Shown: piece after piece, positions 44,761 through 55,859 of the stretch
Layout: each line of letters starts with the position of its first letter
Position numbering within the stretch: position 1 is the stretch's first letter
Origin: Triticum aestivum
Taxonomy: Eukaryota; Streptophyta; Magnoliopsida; Poales; Poaceae
Reading direction: 5' to 3'
DNA length: 64,000 bases
Assembly: GCF_018294505.1 (NCBI RefSeq)
Contig: NC_057811.1
Span: 27,042,473 to 27,106,472 of the forward strand
The notes under the pieces: generated by a model
The model's database searches: none
What the model saw: only the letters and a program-made list of their open reading frames with translations
What the model was told of the DNA's origin: nothing
Position numbers and translations under genes: made by a program

Positions 44761-46288
44761 TCAATGATAGTCAGTGTGCCAGCATTTTGGCTCGGTATCT
44801 TCTAACACTATCACATCTGTGCTGCTAACTTGAACGCCATCTTGACCGCTATTATCCAACGCACTCCCATTGGGTTGAACTACTTGATTGGCATCTACTG
44901 TGACGACAGTTAGCGCGTCAGCATTTGGCTCTGTACCCTCTAACTCTATCACATCCCTGCCGGCAACTTGGCTGTGATCTTGAACAGTAGTACCCAGCGC
45001 ACTACCGTTGGGTCCAGCTTCTTGATTCTCCGAGCCATTTGGCGTGGCCCCTTCATTTGCATTCGGTGTATCATCTTCATTGGTAACTGTTGAACGAGCG
45101 AACAGCTGCAACAATGTGACCATGTATTATCCAAACTGTAACACAGTCATGCTACTGCATCAAATAACTTGCGATAGGATATGCACGCATCATCACTTAC
45201 CGAATGTGCGGTTGCTGCCATCAAAGGGTGCCACATCCAGATGCGCTGATCCATGTAACCTTCCGGCCTTGTCTGCAAAAGAGTATATGGATTGAACGAT
45301 CAAACGTGTGTTCAACAGCTAATTGAAATTGCAGAACAGTCGATTATTATAATTTAGTTTTGTTAAATCACCTGGTAGCAGCACCAATCCTGACCCTGCA
45401 TTTGTTTCCAAAAGTGTTTGTGCACAATTATTCACCAGTCACCACACAATAAATTCAGTAATACAAATAAAAAAATTCACCAAATAAAAATTACAGAATG
45501 CCTCTTCCTTTTTTCATGCATCATCAAGAAGTGTCGCAGAAACATATGCCACACTTAAGCATTAAGAGGTACCGCATATTTACTATCATGGACAGTTAAA
45601 AGCTCAAATGCAGTACCATCCTGGCTATATGGTATTCACTTCTGCAATTCATTTCTTTTCTTGAAACGGACACATTCCAAGCATGAGAATCTAAGCTATC
45701 TTTACAACAATTATCGTAGACTGAATCTGTAGCCCCATCTAGTCACACAGGCAACCGATTTTCATGTCTACCAAAGTGTGTGTGTGTGTGTGGGGGGGGG
45801 GACTAAACTGAATACCTTCGTGTCCAGCCAGGAATCTTTGGATCAATGTGCTCTATGGAGTGTTCAGATACCTGCGCCTTATCTGCACTCCCTGCCTCTC
45901 CGCCGCCGCCGCACACATCTTCGTGTCTGCACTAGAGGCACTCTCAGCTGGCACTTCGACGCCCGGCGGCGACAAAACAGGATAATGGAGAGGCGCCATG
46001 GGTGTCTCTCTGTCAGTTACTTCCTCTATGAGAGTTCTGCTGCACACACACACAGACACCCAAAAGTTAGATCTTCAGTAACTCCAAACCCAAATCACGG
46101 ACGAACAAGCAAAATCCACGGGCAGATCCGCACATGTTGACCGGCTGCAACAAGAACTCCATTGGGCGGTGGAGCCGAGAGACCGTAACCCTCAAGAGAT
46201 CCAGGTTCCATCGGCGACACGCTCGTGGTTCCGCCGCCGAGACGATAGAACCAGACCCGCAGCCGGCAGAGGTAGGAGACAGCTCCAT
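44761..46288 (-). CDS. Candidate multi-exon gene of unknown function
   Basis: I do not recognise the family. Three 3' exons fit well: 45372-45395 (GQDWCCYQ), 45201-45272 (TRPEGYMDQRIWMWHPLMAATAHS, split here for description) and 44761-45105, joined by GT-AG introns in phase 0. The last exon encodes an acidic, Asn/Gly-rich segment made of two diverged repeats of about 45-50 residues (each with PNGSAL, DVI(E/V)LE and a TEPN-like end). Upstream coding is less clear: an open stretch at about 45820-45880 (EHIDPKIPGWTRRY) and another at 45890-46060 (Pro/Ala-rich), with a possible first exon at 46067-46288. The end looks frameshifted relative to the internal repeat. It may be a real low-complexity nuclear protein or a decaying gene. 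Confidence 0.4.
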
Positions 46289-47688
46289 GCCTCCATGTGC
46301 TACGAAAAACGAATCACAAACACGTATCGAGCGGAACAGATTACGAGAGCCTGTGTGCTCGGGATCAATTGCTCCGTGTCCCGTACCTATCTAATATTGC
46401 TATTGCTATTAGTATTGTTACATATATAGTACTAGTACTAAGTACTAACTAACTAAAATACGGTTCATACTACAGGCCAGAGCAGCTCACATGGGAAGTT
46501 ATTCTGTATGCACGCCTAGCTAGCTGTCTAATATTGCTATTGCTGTTACCTACTATAGTATTGGTTACGCTTGTAACTAAAATATGGTTCACACACTAGT
46601 GTCCAGAGTACTAGCTCATGGGGAGTTAATTCTACTTGAATGTGACCACTTTGCAGCTCATGCCAACATGTGAAAACCGCATCTCTCCACGTTCTTGCAG
46701 CGAGTTGTTGCCGATAATGGGTAACAGCGTGTAAAAGGACTGATGATCAACATGTAGTCCTTGCCCCATCCTCGTTAAGAAGATCCACGTACGCCTTACC
46801 GAAGCCGTTGCCATGTATTTTCCTGATTGCGGGCTAGGACGGTGTTTTCCGCCTCCTCATACCGTCGTGGACCAGAAATAATTAAGCTGGCTCTGGAACG
46901 AGCACAAGTTCACCAACATTGCACATGCCAACATGTACCTGGAGGATCCAAGCGCAGTCACCCCTCACAGCATCGCCGCCGTATATCTATATCTATACTA
47001 CTATATAGTGTACCAGTTTTGAATGTTTGAATTCACACATTGAAATGCAATTCTGGCCGTTCATTGTGCTCCATCCAACCGCTTATGTTGCAGGGATTCG
47101 CTGCTACAGTAAAATTGGGTGTTATCTGGGTCGTTCCAGATACATGTACGGGTTAGCACTTGAGTAAAGGACCCACTGCATGTCAATTCGTTGGAGCAAA
47201 CAGAGTGACCATGCCATATTCACATCGCTGGAGTACATGGCCTGACTGGAAGGAGAAACAAGTGGGGTCCGTACCACATAGTCTGACAGGGGGTAAAAAC
47301 TAGTAGAACGATAAAAAACAATAAAGTAAACAAATCAAACCAGTGCATCGAGCACGCACGTGGCCTCACTGCCTCGCGTGCATTTCTGGGTGGATTGCTA
47401 TAGTAAAAAATTCACTCTGTAGTGTAAAGATGCGCATTGCGCGTGCACGCATACTAGTATAATTATAGTACCATCGTCGAGGAAGACGAAACCGGTGAAT
47501 CCTGGATAAGATTTCGGAGCTCTTGACCGCAGTTCTTGTCGGAGTTGTAATTTACGGAAGTTTTTGGACTCCGAAAGACTGAAACGAGATATCCAAGCAG
47601 GGCACTATGGTGGGTCGTCAAAGCAGCAAGCAGGCCGACGGCGCCCGTACGGATCATCTAGGCTCGCGTCCCGAGGTGAACATCGATC
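46289..47688. other. Non-coding DNA with a diverged tandem duplication
   Basis: TCTAATATTGCTATTGCT occurs at about 46391 and 46529, followed in both by AAAAT(A)CGGTTCA-like and CAGAG-like text, a unit of about 138 bases repeated twice. The rest shows no gene. The last 230 bases before the tRNA resemble the text before the second tRNA (CATCCAAGCGGGGCA). Confidence 0.5.
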
Positions 47689-47760
47689 GGGGGTGTAGCT
47701 CATATGGTAGAGCGCTCGCTTCGCATGCGAGAGGCACGGGGTTCGATTCCCCGCACCTCC
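47689..47760 (+). tRNA. tRNA-Ala (anticodon CGC), copy 1
   Basis: 72 nt without CCA. The acceptor stem GGGGGTG pairs with CACCTCC (one G-U). The D arm is GCTC...GAGC, the anticodon stem CTCGC/GCGAG encloses the loop TTCGCAT (anticodon CGC), and the T arm is CGGGG TTCGATT CCCCG. No intron. Internal A and B boxes are intact. It heads the first unit of the tandem array. Confidence 0.95.
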
Positions 47761-48266
47761 ATTTTCACCACATTCTTTTTCTTCATTTTGGTGCCCTGGT
47801 GAATGATGTTTCCTGTTTTCATTCAGATTTTACAAACGCGTGATCATTTTTGAATCTCATGAACGTTTTTTTTAAATGGTACAATTTTTTTAACAAATTT
47901 ACAATATGTTCGTTCATGACATTAAAAAAATGATCACAAGTTTTACAGATATGGTCCGTAACATTTTTAGAAAATGTTCATGAAATGAAAAGATTGTTCA
48001 TGCAATTTTGAACAAAAAACATTCATGATTTTTGTTAAAAAGTTCTAACACTTAACACAATGTTTTTTTAAATGCCATGCATTTCCAAATAATGTTCAAC
48101 ATGTGTTTAAAAATGTTCACTGCATATTTAGTAAATCTTCAACATGTATTTATAAAATGCTCAACTGTATCTAAAAATGTTCAATGTGTGCTAAAAAATG
48201 TTAACTTGTACTTTGAAAAATAAAAGAAAAAATGATAAAAAAAAACAATAACAAAAAAATCTGACG
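47761..48266. other. AT-rich spacer of unit 1
   Basis: Starts TTTTCACC and contains many TGTTCA/AAATG phrases. Diverged counterparts follow tRNA copies 2 and 3. No gene. Confidence 0.6.
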
Positions 48267-49460
48267 GTGCTACGACCCAGGGATGCCTCACTTCTCTGGT
48301 TGCCGGCTAGGCCCCCTAGGTCGGTTTCCGCCCTGGACCATCATGGCCGGCCCATGGGCCCTGTAAAAGGAAGATTCAAGAAGTCTTCATGTTCAAGACA
48401 TAGATTTAAGAAAACGTTCAAGACAAGGAATCCGTATTCGTGGAGGACCCCTCCACCAACGTAGCCGACTACGTCCTTGTAGCCCTAGGGGCTAGGGGCC
48501 TCGGTATCCTATATAAGCTGGGGCCAAACTAGTCGATAGAGATAATGCAATCTCTCGGTCCCCAATCGCAATGTACACGCATAGGAGTCAAGTTTTATTA
48601 CCTTGTAAGGAGGACCTGAACCTGGCTAAATATGGTCTCCTGTTTTCCCTCCGATACACTCACCTTGTCAGGATAATCTGCCGAGGGATCTGACGGAATC
48701 AACTCCGACAGCGGTGGCCATATAGGTGTGGGGCCTTAACTCAGAGATTAGATGGGATCGCCAATTGACACTGGCATGACCTACACGCTAGGTTAGATCT
48801 TCGTTTTTGGTGCCATGAGCTCCGTCGCCGACTTGACAGGCCACCTCGGCCTAGTCGAGAACTATGCTCCGGGTCGGATAATCTGAGTTAGCATCATGTC
48901 GCGGCCCAGGAGCACCAGGCCAAAATTTCGAGTAGGCGTAGGAGCAGCATGCCGAATTTTTCAAGTAGGCCAAGCTCGCCCATCTGGGTTGGCACCGAAG
49001 ACGGCGTTAACATTGGTGGTCCATGCAGGTCCCCCGTCGTGAACTCAAAGATCTGATGGGATTGCCGGTTGACGTCGCCCAAGTCAAATCTTCCCGTTTT
49101 GGTGCCATAAGCTTTGACGCTAACTCGATCGGCCACCTTGGCCTGGTCGATAACTATGCTCCAGGGCAGATCATCCGATTCATTAATCTAGATTCGTGCG
49201 GCGAGCTTGTTCTCCAAGCCTTCATGTTATGCCGGGCCAAGGAGAAGGTTGCAGCAACTCTATTTTTTCATGGTATATGGCCCAGAAGTTGTCCTCCCCA
49301 GTGACATCAAGCACAATTTCCCATACATATCTGGTTGCGTGGAGAACTATGCTGAGTTGGAGTGTTAGGACGACTTGTATGCACCGAAGGTTATGTTAGA
49401 ATAAATCCGAGGTCACCATTGATCTTCCGAGGACCAAGTAATTCCACGAGGCATGGCACC
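48267..49460 (+). mobile_element. Degenerate Ty3/Gypsy remnant, unit 1
   Basis: Similar throughout to 53590-55310, where an integrase C-terminal segment is clearer. Around 49265-49330 the plus strand still shows pieces of the same segment (GIWPRSCPPQ as a frameshifted version of the VYGAEVVVPSD region). Frameshifts and stops are frequent. It is an old fragment without LTRs that I can delimit. Confidence 0.55.
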
Positions 49461-49935
49461 GGGATTTGTTAACGAGGTTCACCGATATGGCTACATCCTC
49501 GGGGCATGACTACGGGCGCTCCTCCCCGTGACACCGTCACAATACCGCACACCGGCCACCCGAGCGCCGGCACATCCCGCGAGCTCCCCCTTGCGCGCCT
49601 GTGCTATTATGTTGGCATGGGTTGCATCGTGTGTCTACCCCCACTATATATGAGAGGCCTAGGATACAAGTGTCCTACTTGGACATGACTCCATATCCTA
49701 TCTAAACACAATACAACTACAAGTCCAATTGTAACCTATCTTGTACACAATATTCGACACAACTCTAATATGTTAAAGCCAGGCCGATGACTACGCGTGT
49801 GATCTATCTTTTATAAGCTGGGGAAGAGGAAGGGCCAGTTCTTTGTGGAGTGTTTTTTGTCAAGTGCTCGGCAAATCCATGATACCTGACATTCCTTACC
49901 AAATAAAATAAAATAAAAAATGATTGCCGAGTTTT
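49461..49935. other. Non-coding sequence between Gypsy and CACTA remnants
   Basis: Has phrases also found in unit 2 (TTTTATAAG(C/T)TG(G/C)GG, CGGCAAATCCA). About 300 bases (49470-49770) have no counterpart there. No gene. Confidence 0.4.
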
Positions 49936-50253
49936 CATTACTAGAAATTTGGAAAAGACAACCCGACGTCGACTGGCCAATGATGGGGTCTGTTGGTTAG
50001 GACACTACCAAGTACCTTCTGGATGGAACTCGACAAAGGTCAGACTTTGCCAAGTTGCTTTTTTTCGCCAAGTTGATTTTTTTCGCCAAGTCCCTTTTCC
50101 TCGGCTCTGGGCAAATAATTATGTCTACTGAGTTGTTTTTCATTACCGAGTTCTTTTACCTCGTACTCTGCGGAGTACTTTCACTATCGAGCTCCCGATA
50201 AAAGAAACTCGGCAAACCTCGAGAACTTAGCATGCACGGCGATTCTAGTAGTG
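49936..50253. mobile_element. Short CACTA-type remnant, unit 1
   Basis: Left end CATTACTAGAAA and right end TTCTAGTAGTG resemble the CACTACTAGAA terminal repeat of Triticeae CACTA elements. The interior carries many short subterminal repeats of the CTCGGCAAA/TCGCCAAGT kind. No target duplication remains. A shared copy lies in unit 2, so the insertion predates the duplication. Confidence 0.7.
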
Positions 50254-50518
50254 CAAGCTTGCGAACCCGCATATTGACAACGAGCATTGGTAATTTCCCA
50301 TTTCAAAATGTTGTTCTTCCACCATGTATAAGTTATGTCGAGAAAACTATGCACAACATAGAAACCAACATGGAAATAAGTTTGCAACATGGATTGATAG
50401 AACCGTGAACTATTACAACCAACATATATTTCGAATAAAATTCTGATACAAGATATTGAACAAAAATGTAGTTAAAGGCACAAGATATAATAATAGGTGG
50501 CATTGTAATTAAGCACAT
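50254..50518. other. DUF247 3' flank, unit 2 (empty site)
   Basis: Matches the sequence downstream of the intact DUF247 gene (35370-35487, 36961-36996 and 38711-38830) without the LINE-like and solo LTR insertions. It reads CCAACATGGAAATAAGTTTGC straight through. Confidence 0.8.
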
Positions 50519-50978
50519 ATGAGTTACCTTATGGCATGGTTATCTTGGTATGAATTGCAAACATTGATCATCTCATCTCCTAGCTCACAGTGTTCTAGTG
50601 TTGCCTTAAAGATCCCCACAAGAATACCAATGATGTGGAGAGCAGAGCAAGCGATGGCTTTAGCGTTCTGGGAAACAAACTTGCACACAATAATCCGCAA
50701 CCACCACCACCCCCCCCCCCCCCCCCCCCAAGATTTTAAAGTAGCGGTGACGGGGGGACATATGTTGGGCAAGTCCGTTGAAGAATTTGAGAATTTGCTT
50801 GTCGGATAGTTCTCCTTTTATGAAACCCCTTGATCGCAGCATGTGCACATCCTCCTCCCGAACCATGAGCATTGCAAGGACGACGACGAAGGAGCAGACA
50901 GAAGTATCATCAACATTCTGGGAGCTAGGTAAGGCCGTGCATACCTCAAAAGCCACTATGCTGGCAAGCCAGGATGCC

Positions 50979-52431
50979 AAACCTAAACATCTAAGACCTG
51001 AGGTCCCAACCAGGACGCCTGCCTGGTATGGGGCACCTACCAGTCTGGCGCACTCCTTAACCAGGACGCCTGCCGGGTGTGAGGCCGCCGCAGCCACCTG
51101 CCACGAGTCCATCTTCAGAGCTGTACTGTTGCATCTACCGTGCCAGGTCTCTCTGTCATCGACGCCACCACGACGCCAGACAGCGTCGTCCTCCTGCGTG
51201 AGTCCATCCTCCCACATCGAACTCCGAATCTGCACTACACCACGCCGTCAAGATCCGTCGCCATCAATGTATGGATGAAGTATCGCTCCACCAAAGAAGC
51301 CGTCCGCTGGTCCCGTGAAGCCGAGTGCACCTCCAAGAATGCCGCCCCCAAGGGGGTTACGACACATGATTGCCGCCAACATCCGATCAGTTGATCTATG
51401 GTTTCCCCCGGAGGTATTGAGTGGAGTTGGGAGCTTCACCTCGGTGATGCCTTCATGAAGGAAACGATGATAAGGGCATCGTCATCACCGGCTCCGGTCA
51501 TCGACCGAAGACCAGGTTTTCACCCGGATCCGTCCCAAGAAATCCACCCAACAACCTGTGCACCGTCTCGACCGCCTTCAAAGCCCCAAATCCGGCGACC
51601 AACCGCAGCAACAGTGCCACCGTGGGATCCCTGACGCACCGGCCACTGCCTGAGCGTGCCACCAATGGAGCCTAGGAGGAGGGCTCCCACCCCGCCTCGC
51701 CAAGCCGCGAGAGCCGCCGAGAAGGATCCCGCGCGCTCGTCACTGTCTCTGATCCGAACCAATCCATAACAGATCGCCGTCACGGATCCGCCTTGGATAG
51801 GGACTGCACCACGCCATGCCGCCGCGGGAAGCCCTAACTTCACCGGCCGCCACCCTCTAGGGCCGCCGCCCCCGGATCCAGACAGAACATTGCCGCTGCC
51901 ACCGGCCAAGTTCCGCCGCCGCCGACCGACCAAGCCACCGGTCACTGCGACCGCCGCCGCCATGACCATGCGAGCACAGCCAGCCGGCCGACCAACTCCG
52001 ACGAAGAAGAAGGCCACCACCAACCAGCCTAGGGCCGGCGCCCCAGACATCCTCGTGTTGCAGATCAAGTCCAGGAGCAGTGCACCGCTGACGGCGATTG
52101 AGATCGGTAGCACAACGAATTGGCCTGACTGAGTCAAGGCCAGATCCGCTGGTGCCGTTCTCCCCTGCCGCCGCCACGCCACTTTCATGTCGCCGCCGAT
52201 CTGCGCCACTGCCGCCGATCTGGCCGGAAAGGAGCGCCGCCTCCCAACCAGATCGAGGCCCTGAGGAGAAAACCGCCGCCGCCGCCACGCCACAAGGGCT
52301 TTGCCCTGTGACGCCCTTGTGGCGTGGCGGCGGCGGCGGAGGGGAGCAGAGGTGGGGCGGGGCTGTAGGCGGAGGGCGAGGGCTCCCCGGTGCAGGGCGG
52401 CGCCGCCGCACGGGGGAGGGACGGGGGAGGA
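50979..52431 (-). mobile_element. GC-rich insertion of unclear class inside DUF247 copy 2
   Basis: The intact gene and copy 3 lack this block. It is GC-rich with GCC-type repeats towards its right end, similar in style to the LINE-like insertion at 35488. On the minus strand it would start GC-rich and end near 50979. I see no A-tail or target duplication, and about 80 bases of DUF247 sequence at the junction are missing. It includes a 27-bp perfect hairpin. Confidence 0.55.
52273..52339. repeat. Perfect 27-bp hairpin, 13-base loop
   Basis: Arms 52273-52299 and 52313-52339 are exact reverse complements (inner part CCACAAGGGC/GCCCTTGTGG, outer part GCC repeats). Such a long perfect GC-rich stem is unlikely by chance even with the GCC repeats. 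Confidence 0.95.
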
Positions 52432-53109
52432 ACTTGACTTCCATATCATTAAAGTTATCATTTTTGCCGTGTTCTAGCTTGATGCCGATTCCTTCAAGTT
52501 CCATGGCGCTAATAGGTGCCGAGGTTAGAAAGAAGAGCAGTGGATCCGGTTGTTTGACTAACATCCTTGTTTGTGCAGACGTAGGAGGCCAAGAAGATCT
52601 AGTGATCGGTCTGATGGCGCCAAGTTGATGTAGTCAAAGGAAGATGCCAAGAAATACTTGCTGCTCACTGAATCTCCCATCACAACAATGAAGTCGTCCA
52701 AGTTTACTGCCATGGCGGGCGGTCATTAGAGCTTCAAGATGACCAACCAGGGGAGCTGGTTTTCCAGCACCATGATGTCATTCTTGATGCAAGATAGGTT
52801 GGAGACGAGAAAACGTTGCAGTGGCGACGGGCTACGGATGTCGTGAATCTTCTAAGTGTGAAGTCAAGTGCATATATCGTGTCTAAATCTTCTCTATAGT
52901 CCACGACCTCCATCGTCCAGCCAGCCTGCCCGTGGCTAGAGCTAGAATTATCACAAATCTGACATATCTACTTCTCTTCTCGGCCAGAGCAGATTTTTGG
53001 ACTATGAAACGTCACATCCAAGCGGGGCATTATGGCGGGCTGGGATAACAATAGGGCGCCGGCGCCTGCACGAACTTTCTAGGATCCCGCCCCAGGAAGA
53101 TCATCAAAC

Positions 53110-53181
53110 GGGGGTGTAGCTCACATGGTAGAGCGCCCGCTTCGCATGCGGGAGGCACGGGGTTCGATTCCCCGCACCTCC
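53110..53181 (+). tRNA. tRNA-Ala (anticodon CGC), copy 2
   Basis: Same structure as copy 1, with changes at three positions: CACATGG for CATATGG in the D loop, and a compensated pair in the anticodon stem (CCCGC/GCGGG for CTCGC/GCGAG). Stem pairing is kept, so it looks functional. Confidence 0.95.
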
Positions 53182-53589
53182 ATTTTTTTCTTCATTTTGG
53201 AGACCTACTGAAAATTGTTTTTTATTTTCATTCATTTTTTACAAACCTGTAATCATTTTTTAATGTCATGAAATGTAAAAGATTGTTCGCGCAATTTTTA
53301 ACAAAATGCTCATAAACGTATAAAAGTATGTTCATTAATTTTTTTAAGAAGGTTCTAACACTTCACAGATTGTTTGCATGTTTTAAAAAAACCATGCCAT
53401 TTAAAAAATCATGTCCACTGCGTATTTAGGAAATCTTCAACATGTACTCAAATAAATGTTTGATGTGTATTTATAAAATGCTCAATGTGTATCTACAAAT
53501 GTTCATTTTCTATAGGAAAAATATCCGTGTAAAAATGTTAACATGTATTTTGGAAAAAGAAAAAATGAACAGAAAAAAAATTGACGGTG
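53182..53589. other. AT-rich spacer of unit 2
   Basis: Counterpart of 47761-48266, with matching phrases TTTTCTTCATTTTGG and AAGGTTCTAACACTT. No gene. Confidence 0.6.
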
Positions 53590-55310
53590 TTAGGGCCCGG
53601 GGGTGCCTGAGCTCTCTGGTTGTCGGCCCGATTAGGCCGGCCTGAGTCCCCCTAGGTCTGTTTCTGCCCTGGGCCATCATGCCGGCCTATAGGCCCTTTA
53701 GAAGGAATATTCAAGAAGACTTCATGTTCAAGAAAAGGAATCCGTATTCGTGGAGGTCCCTATGGGCCTCGGTAATAAGACGAGGCCGAACTAGTCGATA
53801 GAGATCAGACAATCCCTCGGCTCCAGTCACAATGTACACGAGCGGGAGTAGGACCAGAACTTGGGTAAATATGGACTACTATTTTCCTCCAATCTACTCC
53901 CCTTGTCGGGATACCCTACCAAGAAATCTGCCGAAATTAGCTCCGACAGTGCTAGCTATACAGGTCCTGCATGGTAAACACAGAGACTAGATGGGATCGC
54001 CAATTGACACCGGCGTGACCTACATTATGGGTTAGATCTTCATTTTCGACACCATGAGCTTTGTCGCCGACTCGACCGACCACCTCGGCCTGGACGAGAA
54101 CTACGCTCCGGGTCAGATCATTCGATCCGGCCATTTGGAGACTGGAGTACGTTGCAGATTCGCGGGCCGAGCTTGTTACCCAAGGCTTAGCATCATGCTG
54201 GGCCAGGAGCACCATGCCAAAATTTCCGAGTAGGCCTAGGCAATTTTGATGATATATATCGCTTATCGTTAGCGTCTCGGTTAGTTGGGGATTAGAGATT
54301 AATCGGAAATCGGCCGATTAATCGATTTTATCGGTCGACTATTAATCGGCCATGTTTTTCAAATTCTAGGTTCCCAAAGCTAAAATATGTTATTCAACAC
54401 CAAAACAATATTGGACAGAAATATGTTATTTTGATTCCTAGCTTTTGAATCCTCATATAATGACAAACAAAAATAGGACAACAATACATATTGCGTAACA
54501 AGGTCCACAAAACGCAAATAAACATAATTTTTGCAAACATAGTGCTATGAATAGGCCCAATTTGTTGGTAGATTCCCGATAAATCGCTTGTTATAGCGAT
54601 AAATCGGCTCAAATGATAAACGGTGAAGATAAGGCATAATCTTATCGTTCACCCCAAGAGTAGCGATAAATCGGAGGATAAATCGGTGAATCGGAAGAAT
54701 TTTTGAACAGTGCCTGGAGTAGTAGGCCAACAAAATTAAGTAAGCCCTTGCCCATGTGGGTTGGCGCCAAAGACGGTGTTAACAGTGGTGGCTCATGCAG
54801 GCCCCGCATGGTGAACTCAGATATCCGATGGGATCGCCAGTTGACACCGGCGTGACCTACACACCGGGTCAGATCTTTATTTTTGACGTCATAAGCTTCA
54901 TTGCCGACTGGATGGACAACCTCGGCCTGGTCGAGAATTACGCTCCAGGATGGATCATCCGATTTGGCAATCCGGAGTACGTCATGGATTCGCATGACGA
55001 GCTTGTTCTCCAAGGCCTTGCGTTATGCGTGGGCGAGGAGCAGGCTGTAGAAACTCAGTTTTTCATGGTATATGGCGCAGAAGTTGTCGTCCCCAGCGAT
55101 ATCAAGCATGATTCCCCTCACATATCTCGCTATGTGGAGAAGGATGCTGAGCTGGAGTGTCAGGACGACTTGTATGCAATGGAGGTTAAAGCCGAGCCGA
55201 CGACCACACGCCTATCTATCTTTTATAAGTTGCGGACGAAGAAGGGTCAGTTTTTTGCCGGGTGTTTTTTGTCGGGTGCTCGGCAAATCCAATACACCTG
55301 ACATTCCTTA
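53590..55310 (+). mobile_element. Degenerate Ty3/Gypsy remnant, unit 2
   Basis: An open frame at 54795-55301 contains FFMVYGAEVVVPSDIKHDSP and then YVEKDAELECQDDL, typical of the C-terminal part of Ty3/Gypsy integrase in Triticeae elements. The upstream text repeats the phrase GATCGCCAGTTGACACCGGCGTGACC. Paralogous to 48267-49460 but with a 460-base insertion at about 54243-54705. No LTRs or other pol domains remain. Confidence 0.65.
54243..54705. mobile_element. Insertion with ATCGG-type repeats, class unknown
   Basis: Unit 1 lacks this stretch. It is marked by repeated ATAAATCGG and GATTAATCG phrases at both ends with an AT-rich middle. Ends and target duplication are not clear. Confidence 0.45.
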
Positions 55311-55335
55311 TTAAAAAAAGAAAATGAAAAATGAT

Positions 55336-55613
55336 TGTCGAGTTTCCAATAGTGGAAACTTGGCAAAGACAACTCGCCGTCACATAGCCATGATGGGGTA
55401 TGTCGGTTAGGACACTACCAAGTACCTTCCGGGTGGAACTCGGCAAAGGTCAGACTTTGCTAAGTTGTTTTTTATCGCCGAGTCCCTTTTCCTCGTCACT
55501 GGGCAAATATTTATGTCGGCAGACTACTTTCACTGCTGAGCTCCCCATAAAAGAAACTCGGAAAACCTCAGGAACTCGACATGCACGGTGATTCTAGTAG
55601 TGCAAGCTTGCGA
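55336..55613. mobile_element. Short CACTA-type remnant, unit 2
   Basis: Counterpart of 49936-50253. The right end (TTCTAGTAGTG then CAAGCTTGCGAACCCG) is identical across the boundary in both units. The left end is decayed (CCAATAGTGGAAAC). Confidence 0.65.
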
Positions 55614-55859
55614 ACCCGTATATTGACAACAAGCATTGGTAATTTCCAATTTCAAAATGTTGTTCTTGCACCATGTAGAGGTTATGTTGAGAAAACTGGG
55701 CACAACATAGAAACCAACATGGAAATAAGTTTGCAACATGGATCAACACAACCATTGCAATAAACACCGTGAATTAGTACAACCAACATATATTTCGAAT
55801 GGAATTCTGATACAAGATATTGAAGAAAAAGGTAGTTAAAGGCAGAAGATACAATAATA
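55614..55859. other. DUF247 3' flank, unit 3 (empty site)
   Basis: Reads AACATGGAAATAAGTTTGC and GCAATAAACACCG without interruption. It therefore shows the pre-insertion state for both the LINE-like element and the solo LTR of the copy at 35.4-38.8 kb. Confidence 0.8.

Larger units (their letters stand above)
50519..52960 (-). pseudogene. DUF247 pseudogene, copy 2
   Basis: The C-terminal half (50524-50980) keeps LASIVAFEVCTALPSSQ, LRSRGFIKGELSDKQILKFFNGL and the hydrophobic tail IIGILVGIF. A C-run at 50709-50729 has replaced about a dozen codons present in copy 1 and shifts the frame. A 1.45-kb GC-rich block (50979-52431) splits it in the middle. Beyond it (52432-52960) come ISAMELEGIGIKLEH and more upstream coding with stops. 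It cannot make a DUF247 protein. Confidence 0.85.

Noticed and set aside
47607..47843. Short frames over the tRNA genes (also 58918-59268) with the same GCSSYGRALASHARGTGF text
   Set aside because: This is the translation of the tRNA-Ala sequence itself.
51520..52564. Minus-strand frames of 313 and 235 codons
   Set aside because: They run across the junction between DUF247 copy 2 and the GC-rich insertion, so they are chimeras. Only the part after 52432 is DUF247-derived.
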